In this document: piece after piece, positions 1-9,800 of the stretch
How positions within the stretch are numbered: the stretch's first letter is position 1
Layout: each line of letters begins with the position of its first letter
Origin: Bacteroides sp.
GTDB lineage: Bacteria > Bacteroidota > Bacteroidia > Bacteroidales > Bacteroidaceae
Length of the DNA stretch: 64,000 bases
Assembly (NCBI GenBank): GCA_019416685.1
Contig: DXWV01000024.1
Span: 31,466-95,465, forward strand
Reading direction: 5' to 3'
The notes under the pieces: model-generated
What the model was told of the DNA's origin: nothing
Seen by the model: only the letters and a program-made list of their open reading frames with translations
The model's database searches: none
Program-made: the position numbers and the translations under genes

Positions 1-51
1 CCCCCTTTCAAGAATGAAAATCTTGCGTCCTAACCGATAGACGAACGGGCC
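1..51 (-). tRNA. tRNA-Glu (UUC), partial
   Basis: The minus strand from 51 down to 1 reads as the 5' two thirds of tRNA-Glu. The acceptor strand is GGCCCGU, followed by UC and a D-arm GUCU...AGGAC. The anticodon stem CAAGA/UCUUG is perfect, and its 7-nt loop UUUUCAU places UUC at the anticodon positions. The T-arm, the 3' acceptor strand and the CCA lie outside the window. A canonical Bacteroides promoter lies 65-95 bp upstream. Confidence 0.93.
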
Positions 52-115
52 ATCATTTTTTTGAAACGTTTCCGTTTCTTTTGCTTTTCGAGTGTTTGTT
101 TCTCGATTGCGGATG

Positions 116-146
116 CAAAGGTAGATACTTTTTTTGAATTAGCAAA
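116..146 (-). promoter_or_regulatory. Promoter for tRNA-Glu
   Basis: On the minus strand a -33 element TTTG (143-146) is separated by 19 bp from a -7 element TACCTTTG (116-123). Both match the Bacteroides housekeeping consensus TTTG-N19-21-TAnnTTTG. It points at the tRNA gene. Confidence 0.75.
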
Positions 147-306
147 TGTTTCGCAAGATTTTTTTTATAAGAAGTAACCCTGTTTCTTGTGTTATACCTG
201 ATTTACTTCTGATTATCAATAAAATAATGTAGCAAAAAAAATGTCACATAGATACTCTTTTTTTTAGGTAGTAGGAGAAGAGTTACTAACATTCCGCTTT
301 TTTTTG

Positions 307-314
307 TAGTTTTG
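307..314 (+). promoter_or_regulatory. -7 element of recO
   Basis: TAGTTTTG matches TAnnTTTG and lies 24 bp before the recO start. No clear TTTG is found at the expected -33 position, so only the -7 box is claimed. Confidence 0.45.
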
Positions 315-338
315 TATTGAATTAGAATTATAAGAGAA

Positions 339-1067
339 ATGTTACAAAAAACGGTTGGGATAGTTCTTCATACACTGAAATATAACGATACATCTAATAT
401 TGTTGAGATGTATACTGAGCTGTTGGGACGTGCCTCTTTTTTAGTTTCGGTACCACGTTCGAGAAAAGCGGCAGTAAAGTCAGTATTGTTTCAGCCACTT
501 TCTTTGATAGAGTTTGAGGCTGATTACCGGCCCAATGCTACTCTTTATAAAATAAAAGAGGCAAAGTCCTTTTTTCCTTTCTCTTCGATTCCTTACGATC
601 CATATAAGTCAGCTATTGCTCTTTTTCTGGCGGAATTTCTTTACCGTGCCATTCGTGAAGAAGCGGAAAACCGTCCGTTGTTTGCTTATCTGATTCACTC
701 CATTACCTGGTTGGATGAATGCCGGGAGGGCTTTGCCAATTTCCATTTGGTGTTTTTAATGCGTCTTTCCCGCTTTTTGGGGTTATATCCCAATCTGGAG
801 GATTATCATGAAGGGGATTATTTTGATATGTTGAATGCCTGTTTTACTTCGCTTCGTCCACAGTTGCATTCGTCGTATATTGGTCCGCAGGAGGCATTTC
901 GTCTTATTGGTTTGATGCGAATGAATTATGATACGATGCATATTTTCGGTATGAACCGTACAGAACGGGCACGTTGCCTCACCATTATTAATGAGTATTA
1001 TCGGTTGCACTTACCCGATTTTCCGCTATTGAAATCTTTAGATGTGCTGAAAGAGTTATTCGATTAG
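339..1067 (+). CDS. recO: DNA repair protein RecO
   Basis: The 242-residue product is recognised as RecO, the mediator that with RecR loads RecA onto SSB-coated single-stranded DNA in the RecFOR recombination pathway. The N-terminal part (about residues 1-80) has the OB-fold pattern of the family, starting with a strand-rich segment (TVGIVLHTLKYNDTSNIVEMYT). The rest is the helical RecO_C domain. Length is normal for Bacteroidota RecO. It stands alone, with a -7 box just upstream and a long repeat-filled gap downstream that faces the convergent sulfatase gene. The family's usual zinc cysteines are not obvious, as is common in this phylum. Confidence 0.92.
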   Translation: MLQKTVGIVLHTLKYNDTSNIVEMYTELLGRASFLVSVPRSRKAAVKSVLFQPLSLIEFEADYRPNATLYKIKEAKSFFPFSSIPYDPYKSAIALFLAEFLYRAIREEAENRPLFAYLIHSITWLDECREGFANFHLVFLMRLSRFLGLYPNLEDYHEGDYFDMLNACFTSLRPQLHSSYIGPQEAFRLIGLMRMNYDTMHIFGMNRTERARCLTIINEYYRLHLPDFPLLKSLDVLKELFD

Positions 1068-1223
1068 TTGCTCCGTCTCTATGTCCTCTGCGGTGAGCTG
1101 ATTTATTATTAATCAGTTTTACGCTAAATGTTGTCTGCCATTACCATCTATTTATCTCTCCGGTATCGATAAAGCCCCCTCTCGTAGAGTAACGTAGGAA
1201 GCCTCGGTGTGTAGCGTTGTTTT

Positions 1224-1304
1224 ACATGTACATGTAAAGCAGTAAAACATGTACATGTATGACAGTGAAACATGTACATGTAAAGCAGTGAAACATGTAC
1301 ATGT
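1224..1304. repeat. Four-unit 23-bp palindrome array, copy 1
   Basis: The 12-bp perfect palindrome ACATGTACATGT occurs at 1224, 1247, 1270 and 1293, exactly 23 bp apart. The 11-bp linkers are near-identical (AAAGCAGTAAA, ATGACAGTGAA, AAAGCAGTGAA). The left flank shares TTGTTTTACATGTACATGT with the array at 56814, and the right flank read on the minus strand carries the same TTGTTTTACATGTACATGT plus TTTCCCCGGT, also found left of that array. This suggests a dispersed repeat with related ends. Confidence 0.9.
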
Positions 1305-1454
1305 AAAACAAGACTGCTCACCGGGGAAAGGAACGTTCCTTTCTGAGAAAGACAAAGTACAACACCGGGCAACGGTGACGATGCCGCTTAGGGGCACTTC
1401 CGCTACCGAAAAGATAGGGCCATAATCTTTGTTCTTGTATGGATATGAATCTAT

Positions 1455-1645
1455 TTCACCACAGAGTAACACGGAATTCCACAGAGTTTAAATCTTTATT
1501 GAAACGCAAATGAACGCAGATTTTCGCAAAGGGAAACAAATGTATGATAAAGAGCTACAGTCTTTTAATCTGCGTTTATCTGTGTTAATCCGCGTTTTAT
1601 CAGATAAATAGTACTCTGTGGAACTCTGTGCTACTCTGTGGTGAA
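1455..1645. repeat. 191-bp long inverted repeat
   Basis: A 33-nt arm at 1455-1487 (TTCACCACAGAGTAACACGG...) pairs with 1613-1645 with only three mismatches. Inner segments rich in AACGCAGATT (about 1500-1525) pair imperfectly with AATCTGCGTTT (about 1567-1600). The whole could fold into a long imperfect hairpin. It sits between two convergent genes and may end transcription from both sides. CCACAGAGT- and ACGCAGAT-type motifs recur as dispersed intergenic repeats in many bacteria, which is general knowledge and was not tested here. Confidence 0.8.
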
Positions 1646-1668
1646 CTGATTCGCATAAGTAGGGATTT

Positions 1669-4600
1669 TTAAGGTGCTGTAATACGGATACTTATTTCTA
1701 CTTTCCCTTTTTCATCTGGTTGTACAATCACAGGGATAAAACAAAATCCGGGGACAGGGTTGAAAATACGTCCGTTTTCATCTGTTGGAGCGATTGTAAG
1801 CACTTGCGGACTATTGAGTAGTAAGACTCCTCCTTCCTTATTTACTTGAACGGAATGTTCGGTTATTCTTTCTTTTTCCTGCGGCGCGGCAATGATGGGC
1901 AATGTTAGCTGTACACCGGTTTTTCTTAGTGGTTCCGGGATAGAGCAGTGAATGCCGATCTCTTTTTCCTGAAAGATATAATCAATCTCCACAGCTTCTT
2001 CTCCGGCAGAAGAAAATTGCTGTTTGCTATCTACCAGATGTGTTACAATATGAAACTGATGTGCATTTCCCTTTTTCTGATAAGTTATTTTTGTGTCCAG
2101 ATCGTCGAGGTTACTATACATCGTTCCATTTTCAATAAGCTCTATACGAGGGCTGCCGGTCATACGGTGTGGTTGTGTATAGGCCTGCATATTAGGAGCT
2201 TCGATCAGTGTATAGAGATTCATGGTAGCTGCAAATACCGGACCGGCCTGTTTGTTCCATAACATAGAAAGAACTCCCCCCATAGGATGTGTGCCTTTCA
2301 CTTTATATTCCGAATCGAATCCTGTGATTGTGGCCCGCCATTCGTCTTCACTCACCAACCAAGTATTAATATCCTTGAAACGTTTCACTCCATAAGTCTT
2401 ATCGCGTGGGAGTGGAACGGGGGCCGGAGTAACTACCGGTTGGTTGAGAAAAGAAGCCAGTGCTTTGGCATGTCCGAAGGTGTGATGAATGCAGGCTTCT
2501 ACATCGCAGTCGTGATAATTCATACCTCCATGTAATAGTCCGTTGTGGGTTGCTTCTTTCAGTAAGGTAATGTTGCGGTGTATGGCTTCTGCATATTCCG
2601 GATGCCGGTCAGCAAGTGCATAGTATCCTCCCATGAAACCGTCACTGGTACGTCCTCCCCAATACGTCCATTTAAAGCTGCGGGTTCCCCAACTGTTGTC
2701 CCATGCTCCGTCGGGGAGCATAAATTCAAGATGGGTATCCATTGATTTTTCCAGGAGTGCCATTAGCTCCTTATCATCTGCCATACGGGCATAGTAAACC
2801 ATATTTGGAAGTGATTCTTCTACATTATATAGAAGGTCTACCGGGAGGCAACCATTGCGTGTTTTATTCTTTATTTCGGGACCTTCACCAAAAAGGAAAT
2901 ATTCATTGGTGGTGAAGAAGGCTTTTAAGTCTCCGGCCGTTTCGCGGGCACGGGCGATGAAGTCCTGCCGGTTGAATTCTGTGCCAATAGCGAAGAGCGC
3001 ATAGATTGCCGAGGCGGAGTAGTTTACATTCATATTACGCATCCCTTCACGACGACGGCTGTAGATGAATTTATCACCATAGATAAATTCTCCGGCCTGT
3101 AAGAGTTGTTCACGCCAGGCATTGCGGGTCGAGTCGTCCAGTAAATGACCGTGATGATGCAGTGCCTCATAAAGAGCGATGGCGGCAAATACGGTTGTTC
3201 CGTTCCAGTCCGACACATTCACGTCATTCATCCATGAGCCATCCGGTTGATGAACATTGCCCATCCAGTGCATCAGGTTTTTGGCTGCTGTTACATATTT
3301 CTCATTACACGTTTTCTCGGCAATATACATTAAAGGTAGTACGGCATCACCACAGCGCCCGTGTACGCGGGCACAGGCCGGACAAAGAAGTCCTCCGTTC
3401 AATGAGGCATTTTTGTGATTGATCTGATAGGTAAGGAGTGTTTCCACCCATTCGGCAAGTAGCTCATCGGCTTCGGCTTGTATAGAGCTGTCTTTGTATC
3501 CGGCACGTACACCGATAGCCGAAATTTTATCTTCCGGATTTACGCTGAACGGACCTGTGTAGAGGAACCAATGATGTGCGTTCAATCCGCGCCCGTTTAT
3601 CTGGTAAGCAATGGAAGCTCCTTCGGTACTACAAGTCAGGGTAGCTGTCCCGTTTTCTATCTTTACTTTAGGGCGGGCTACGACAGGTTGTATACCTCCC
3701 GGGCGAAACATTTTAATGAGTTCCGGTTCGGTGTATTTCCACATTTCATTATAAGTTGATATCCAACGGTCAAATTCATCACTCAGTTCTTTTATCTTTT
3801 TCTTATATTTAGGATCATTCGCCAGGTTGTTTAGTTCATGCGGATCAACCTGTACGTCATAAAATTCTATTTCGGGACGAGGATATTTGAACCATTTCTC
3901 CTGATCGGCATTTAGTTTCCCGGCTTCATGGAGCTCTGCCATGCGGGCCATCATAGGCATAGCGGCACGGGAGATGATAGGTAGATAGTCGGGTTGTTCA
4001 GTACGATAGTTACGTATATAACGATATCGCTCGTCACGTACACAGCCTTGTTTTTCATAGAAAGTATCAAGGCGGTCGCGCGCACCATAAACATACTTAC
4101 GTGATTTCTGCTTGTATTGACCTAAAAAAGGACGGCCATGCATGTATTCTGGTGTAGGTAATCCGGCCAGTGAAAGAATGGTTGCAGGGATATCAACAAA
4201 CATATGTAATCCCCGGTCCACCGTTCCCGCTTTGTATCCGTCGGGGAAACGTATCATAAACGGCACAAGTGCTCCTGATTCGTATAGTTCTCTTTTTTGT
4301 CTGGGCATTGGACCTCCGTTGTCTGAGTACCATATGATAATTGTATTGTCCAGTTTACCGGATGCTTTAAGTTCATCTACCAGTATCTGAAACTGACGGT
4401 CCATTTCGGTGATATTGCTATAAAGAATGGCCATGTCTTTACGTACAACAGGATCGTCAGGATAATAGGGAGGAAGAATGATATCTTCCGGCTGAACACT
4501 CAAAGGCTGGTCAGCACGTTTCATTACCTGAAACTCATGCGTCACATTGAGATTGAAGATGGAGAAGAAGGGCATTCCTTCGGGAGCATGTTTCCAATGT

Positions 4601-5076
4601 GCCCGATCTCCTTGTTCATCCCAGGCGGTTAGAGGAGCGGCAAACTGGTAATCTGTTTTTGAGTTATTAGTGCAGAAGTAACCTGCGGCACGCATCTGTT
4701 CCGTATAGCATTTGATACCTGCCGGAAGTACTACATCGTATGGATGTATGCCGGCTGGTTTCGACTTGTTTTGTGCTGTACGCATATTGTTGGCACCAAT
4801 GGAGGTTGGATACATCCCGGTGATGAGTGCTGCACGACTTGGAGAAGAGACTCCGATCGTGGTGTACATACCCGTGTAGCGTATACTCTCGCGGGAGAAA
4901 TTATCCAGGTTGGGGGTAACGGCTACAGCGTCGCCATAACATCCCAGATAAGGGCTGATATCTTCGCAAACGATGCAGAGAATGTTTGGCTGTTCGGGCT
5001 GTTTTTGCCCGGTAGCGTTACTGTGTACCAAAGGTAAGATGAGGCCCGGCAGGGCTGATAATAACTTGTATTTCAT
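1669..5076 (-). CDS. Secreted sulfatase fused to alpha/alpha-barrel module
   Basis: The start at 5076 is preferred because it gives a signal peptide (MKYKLLSALPGLILPLVHSNATG). An in-frame extension to 5142 adds 22 unlikely residues. The product is 1135 residues. The N-terminal part (about 30-480) is a sulfatase with the maturation motif S77-S-P-S-R81, so a serine-type enzyme expected to need anSME rather than FGE. A short beta domain (about 500-575) follows. Then comes a helical repeat region (about 580-880) resembling alpha/alpha-barrel glycoside hydrolases or polysaccharide lyases, then a beta-sandwich-like C-terminus. It lies 147 bp downstream of susD in the same direction, so it probably acts on the glycan that this SusCD pair imports. 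The function of the second catalytic-looking module is not known to me. Confidence 0.82.
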   Translation of the reverse strand: MKYKLLSALPGLILPLVHSNATGQKQPEQPNILCIVCEDISPYLGCYGDAVAVTPNLDNFSRESIRYTGMYTTIGVSSPSRAALITGMYPTSIGANNMRTAQNKSKPAGIHPYDVVLPAGIKCYTEQMRAAGYFCTNNSKTDYQFAAPLTAWDEQGDRAHWKHAPEGMPFFSIFNLNVTHEFQVMKRADQPLSVQPEDIILPPYYPDDPVVRKDMAILYSNITEMDRQFQILVDELKASGKLDNTIIIWYSDNGGPMPRQKRELYESGALVPFMIRFPDGYKAGTVDRGLHMFVDIPATILSLAGLPTPEYMHGRPFLGQYKQKSRKYVYGARDRLDTFYEKQGCVRDERYRYIRNYRTEQPDYLPIISRAAMPMMARMAELHEAGKLNADQEKWFKYPRPEIEFYDVQVDPHELNNLANDPKYKKKIKELSDEFDRWISTYNEMWKYTEPELIKMFRPGGIQPVVARPKVKIENGTATLTCSTEGASIAYQINGRGLNAHHWFLYTGPFSVNPEDKISAIGVRAGYKDSSIQAEADELLAEWVETLLTYQINHKNASLNGGLLCPACARVHGRCGDAVLPLMYIAEKTCNEKYVTAAKNLMHWMGNVHQPDGSWMNDVNVSDWNGTTVFAAIALYEALHHHGHLLDDSTRNAWREQLLQAGEFIYGDKFIYSRRREGMRNMNVNYSASAIYALFAIGTEFNRQDFIARARETAGDLKAFFTTNEYFLFGEGPEIKNKTRNGCLPVDLLYNVEESLPNMVYYARMADDKELMALLEKSMDTHLEFMLPDGAWDNSWGTRSFKWTYWGGRTSDGFMGGYYALADRHPEYAEAIHRNITLLKEATHNGLLHGGMNYHDCDVEACIHHTFGHAKALASFLNQPVVTPAPVPLPRDKTYGVKRFKDINTWLVSEDEWRATITGFDSEYKVKGTHPMGGVLSMLWNKQAGPVFAATMNLYTLIEAPNMQAYTQPHRMTGSPRIELIENGTMYSNLDDLDTKITYQKKGNAHQFHIVTHLVDSKQQFSSAGEEAVEIDYIFQEKEIGIHCSIPEPLRKTGVQLTLPIIAAPQEKERITEHSVQVNKEGGVLLLNSPQVLTIAPTDENGRIFNPVPGFCFIPVIVQPDEKGKVEISIRITAP

Positions 5077-5223
5077 AATTGTCAGGGATAAAATCTGTTT
5101 CAGCTTTCCCCTTAGACCGCAGATTATACAAATCCGGAACAAAAGATAATCACACTAATTGTTATGGACTTGAGAGTTTATGGTTTGTATAGAGGTTCAT
5201 ACAACCTGCGGCCCGGGGTTTTA

Positions 5224-6873
5224 TCAATATTTCGGATTCTGGGTCACGATACCCTTCGTCTCCCGTATTTCGTAAGTTGGTATCGGATATAATTCATGTT
5301 TGCCCGCTTCGAAACGATTTCCTGCCGCCCAGGTATAGGCTTTCAGTGTACCGTCAGCTACAGCTGCTTTGAACTTCACTGCAAAATCGGCAATCGTACT
5401 ACCCAATAAATTCCATCGGATAAGATCAAATCTGCGAAAACCTTCAAAGCAAAGTTCGCGTGCACGTTCCATATATAGATAATCACGAACGGTTTGCTGT
5501 GTGGGAAAGTCTGCTTTTGTGAAGTCCAGCTCTGTATTTGGAGTTGTAGGATCGGCTTCATAAGCCCGGCGACGTACCTGGTTCAAACATTCAATAGCCA
5601 GATCGTCCGGCCGTCCGTCGTATTCATTTACAGCTTCGGCATACATCAGCAGTACGTCAGAGTAGCGTAACAGGATGAAGTTTACATCTGTGTTTTCGAG
5701 ATCTTTTGGAGAACCTGCTACCCAGTTGCGACGCCATTTGCCGGGTGCCCAGTTATAACTCTCGTTAAGGGGAACTTCGATTACTTTATCATTCTTGTCT
5801 ATTTTGAATGTAGCAATAGCGGTTGGGAGGCGTGGATCATCTTCATCAAAATAATTATAGAAGATGTGAGTGGTTTTGATAAATGAATTTCCCAACCCAT
5901 AAGAAGAGTTTCTGTCAATCTCAGGTGAGTTGTATGAGCCGATTTTACCGGTATGTTCCGTACCTCCTGTCGGGTTATAGAACTGTACTTCGTACATCAC
6001 CTCTTTCGGTTCCAGTTTATACTCGCATACATTGCGGAATACCCGTTCGTAACTCGGATTCAGTGAGTGGTGGTGCGAAGTGATCAGTTCGCTGCAAACT
6101 TCTTTGGCCCGTTTGTAATACTCTTTGTAATTGTCCGGGCGTTTCATCTTTCCATCCTGGTGCAAGGAGTATCCGGCACGGAAGAGATAAGCACGTGCCA
6201 GTAATCCCATAGCCGCTCCTTTGGAAGGACGTCCCGTATAAGAAACTTCGTCATGCCAGGGTAGATCAGCAACGGCAGCTTCCATATCTTCTATAATCTG
6301 GTCATATACTTTTTCACGATCAGTACGGGGGATCAGGAAGCTTTCGCTCTTTTTGGATGAGGTTAGCTTCAGTGGTACATCGCCCCACATACGTACAAGG
6401 TCAAAGTAACAAAGTCCGCGCAGAAGGCGAGCTTCGGCAATCAGACGTTTGAAAGTAGCTTTACTTGCTTCATCCGGTAATTCCACTTTCTCTTTGTTGT
6501 CCATGATACGGTTCACACGGTCAATACCTGTATAATAAAGCCCCCATGATTCTTCCAGCCAGGTATGTGCGGCATAGATATTATAGTGGCCAATGTCCCG
6601 TGCAGCTTGTCCTGTACCCGAACCTTTAATATGACTCAGATCCGTATCGCAGTCGTTGACGAGCATAAAATGTCCGTAAGTCATTTTCTCACTCAGTACT
6701 TCATAAGCTCCGTTTACCGCAAGTTCCAATTCGGTGTTATTGGTGTAAAAGTCGGCTTCGTCAATGAAATCATATTTCTTTTCTGAAAGGAAATCTTCGC
6801 AGGAAGTAAATATACCCATACCTAAAACAATAAGTGGCAGGGTTACCATATGCTTGATCGTTGTTGTTCTCAT
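5224..6873 (-). CDS. SusD/RagB-family nutrient-binding lipoprotein
   Basis: This 549-residue lipoprotein has a signal peptide ending in a lipobox (IFTSC, Cys25) and the helical TPR-like pattern of SusD/RagB proteins, including the C-terminal segment with YMERARELCFEGFRRFDLIRW. SusD proteins sit on the cell surface, bind glycan and lid the SusC channel. The gene starts 22 bp after susC ends, so the two are cotranscribed and should form one complex. The cargo is probably a sulfated glycan, an inference from the downstream sulfatase gene. Confidence 0.93.
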   Translation of the reverse strand: MRTTTIKHMVTLPLIVLGMGIFTSCEDFLSEKKYDFIDEADFYTNNTELELAVNGAYEVLSEKMTYGHFMLVNDCDTDLSHIKGSGTGQAARDIGHYNIYAAHTWLEESWGLYYTGIDRVNRIMDNKEKVELPDEASKATFKRLIAEARLLRGLCYFDLVRMWGDVPLKLTSSKKSESFLIPRTDREKVYDQIIEDMEAAVADLPWHDEVSYTGRPSKGAAMGLLARAYLFRAGYSLHQDGKMKRPDNYKEYYKRAKEVCSELITSHHHSLNPSYERVFRNVCEYKLEPKEVMYEVQFYNPTGGTEHTGKIGSYNSPEIDRNSSYGLGNSFIKTTHIFYNYFDEDDPRLPTAIATFKIDKNDKVIEVPLNESYNWAPGKWRRNWVAGSPKDLENTDVNFILLRYSDVLLMYAEAVNEYDGRPDDLAIECLNQVRRRAYEADPTTPNTELDFTKADFPTQQTVRDYLYMERARELCFEGFRRFDLIRWNLLGSTIADFAVKFKAAVADGTLKAYTWAAGNRFEAGKHELYPIPTYEIRETKGIVTQNPKY

Positions 6874-6895
6874 AATACTTGTTCTTTTTTAAAGT

Positions 6896-9800
6896 TTAGA
6901 AAGCGATGTTTGCACCAAATACGAAGGAGATAGAAGAAGGATAAGCTCCCCAATCGATTCCCGGAGTCAGACCGTTGTTAGGGTATGTGTTTACTTCAGG
7001 GTCATAACCGGAATATTTCGTGAATGTATGAAGATTGTATCCGGTGGCGTAGAAACGTACCGTTGACAGTTTGATTTTCTTTGTCAGTTCACGTGGGAGT
7101 GTATATCCCAATGAGATATTGTTAATTTTCAGGAACGAACCATCCTCTACATAACCGGAGTGGAAATAAAGATCAGAACTTCCTTCAATGGATACATAGT
7201 TTCTGTTTCTATTTACTTCTGCCAGTTGTGCCGGATCGTTGAAGATATATTCACCTTTGGCATTCATTACGGTGAAACGGTTTAACGCTTCGTCTTTCAG
7301 TGTGTTGCGCCACTGGTTATTGAACTTTGTATAATACATCTTATTGGCACTGTATACTTTGTTTCCTATGGAGAAATTCAAGAAGATACTCAGGTCAAAG
7401 CCTTTCCAGGTCAATGTATTGGTCATACCACCATAGAGTTTGGGATTGGCATTCCCGATAACTTCACGATCTTTATCGGTGATTTCTCCGTTTTTATCTA
7501 TATCTTCAAACTTCCAATAACCGGGTTTGGGATAACGGCTTTTATCATAGGGTATACCTTCTTTTAATATATATTTTTGTTGATTGGCATCGTATGTAAA
7601 ATCATCCATCGTATAAATGCCTTTCAGGCGATAGCCATACATCTGTCCCAATGACTGTCCTACCCGGATCATGTAGTCACTTTTATTAAATTCAGAGGTT
7701 TGTGCCCATCCTGATACGATTTCCATATAGTCGGACATGTACAGCTCTTTCACCTTGTTTTTGTTGTGTGCAAGGTTAATGTTGGTAGTCCAGGTAAAGT
7801 CCCGGGTGTGGATGTTATGTGACGTAATAGATACTTCTATGCCTTTGTTGTTAGTTTTTCCCGCATTAATCATCATGTTTTTAAAGCCGGATAATTGAGG
7901 GATAGGAGCATCCAGTAGCAAACCTTTGGTTTCTACGTTATAGATATCTATGGTCAGTTGCAGACGTTGATCGAAGAATCCCATATCCAGTCCCAGGTTG
8001 GCAGTGATATTGGTTTCCCATTTCAGGTCGGGGTTGTATAGTTGTTTGCTTACAAAGCCACTTTGAGTACCTGTACCATAGGGGATCCATACCGAACCTA
8101 TTTTTGAAAGTGAAAGGTAGTTATCGATATGATTGTTGCCGGCAGCACCGTAGCTGAGTCTTACCTTCAGATTAGAAAATACATTCCATCGTTTAATAAA
8201 ATCCTCCTCGGAAGCTCGCCATGCAAAAGAGGCAGAAGGAAAATATCCCCATTTGTTGTTTGCTCCGAATTTGGATGAACCATCTGCGCGGATGGAAGCA
8301 GCGAAAAGATACCTTTGTTTCAAGTTATAGTTGGCACGAAAGAAGTAAGACAGCATACGTTCCTCCTGATTGATCGTCTGTACAATATCAGGTGAAGCCC
8401 CTAATGACATATCATTCAGACCGAAGTTCTTGTCGGGAAAGTTAGTTGCCCCCGTCTTTAAGTATTTTGATTTGAAAGAGATGAACTCCTGTCCACCTAC
8501 CAGATCGAGTTGATGATTGATGTTAAATGATTTATTATAGGTCAATACATTATTATACATGAAACTTTCTTCGTCCGTTGATTTTTTCCATCCGAAAGGA
8601 GCACCGGCATTCTTTGCCTGTTTTGAACGTTCCGAATAAAATACATCTTCGTTGCGCATCCGCTTACGGATACCAACTGTTCCGCGATAAGACCATTCTT
8701 TATTGAATTTGATTTCAGCATCTCCATTGATATTCAAGATGCGGTTTCGTTTTTCTATAGATTCGCTTTCGATAGAAGCAATCGGGCTTTGCATGGGGCT
8801 TGCACCTTCGAGTAGCAATACCGGATCGTCATCATTGATAAGTAAGTCGTTGTCACTGCCGTTTTTACCGATAGTAGGGCGGTATTGTATCACATGTTGC
8901 ATGCGGCTGAATGCTCCACCTTCCTGGAGACTTCCCAGCCCTTCTGTTGTTTCGTCAATATAACTTGCATTGGCCGATAGGTTAAGCCATTCGGATGCTA
9001 CCTGGTTAATCTTCATACGGAAGTTATCACGCTTTAGCCCACTGCCATACCAGATACCTTTGTCATCATTACGTGTATAAGAGAAAAGATATTTTGAGGT
9101 TTTACTACCTCCGCTGATTGTGAATTTATGCTGTTGGCTGATAGCAGAGTGATTTTCAAAAACTTCTTTCTGCCAGTCGATACCGGATCGGTTTCCATAT
9201 AACTGGTCGTATTCGTCGAAATTTCCATAAGTTGGAATGATAACGTCGCGCATCTTGTCCGGTTGATCGATGTAACGTTCGTAGTCTAATTTTACGAAAT
9301 CTTCTACATCCAGGAGGTCGTACTTCTTATTTACCTTTTTGAATCCTATATACATGTCGTAACTGATACTCAATTTGTCCTGTTTACCGCCTTTCGTTGT
9401 TACCAGAACCACACCGTTTGCTCCCCTTGCTCCATAAATGGCCGTTGACGAAGCATCTTTCAGAATGTCAATTGATTCAATATCATTGGCTTCAATACCT
9501 TTTAACCCATCTTCCGCCGGGAAACCGTCAATAATATAAAGAGGTTCATTGCTTTGTGTGATTGATGTTCCTCCACGTACTTTAATAGACACATCAGCAT
9601 CGGGTGAACCTTGTGAACGGATTACCTGTACGCCGGCCACTTTACCACTTAGTGCCTGAGTTACATCTGAAATAGGTACAGCTGCCAGTTCACTGGCTTT
9701 TACTGAAGACACCGAACCTGTCAAGTCCTTCCGCTTAACAGTAGCATATCCGATTTTTACGACTTCTTCCAGTTCGACAGCAGACGATTCAAGAGTGACA

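Larger units (their letters stand above)
1068..1668. other. Repeat-rich convergent gap
   Basis: There is no gene in this 600-bp gap between the 3' ends of recO and the sulfatase gene. It holds a four-unit 23-bp palindrome array (1224-1304), a 16-bp perfect palindrome AAAGGAACGTTCCTTT (1327-1342) and a long inverted repeat (1455-1645). Apparent reading frames here merely translate the repeats (runs of HVHV and TCTC). Confidence 0.8.

Noticed and set aside
1224..1304. CRISPR array
   Set aside because: The repeat is 12 bp and the linkers are 11 bp and near-identical to each other. CRISPR spacers are about 30 bp and unique, and no cas gene is present.
1148..1472. Two overlapping minus-strand frames of 74 and 106 residues rich in HVHV and TCTC
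   Set aside because: They translate the 23-bp palindrome array and its flanks. There is no start context and no family resemblance.
1455..1645. Insertion sequence
   Set aside because: Only terminal-like inverted arms are seen. There is no transposase frame and no clear target duplication.
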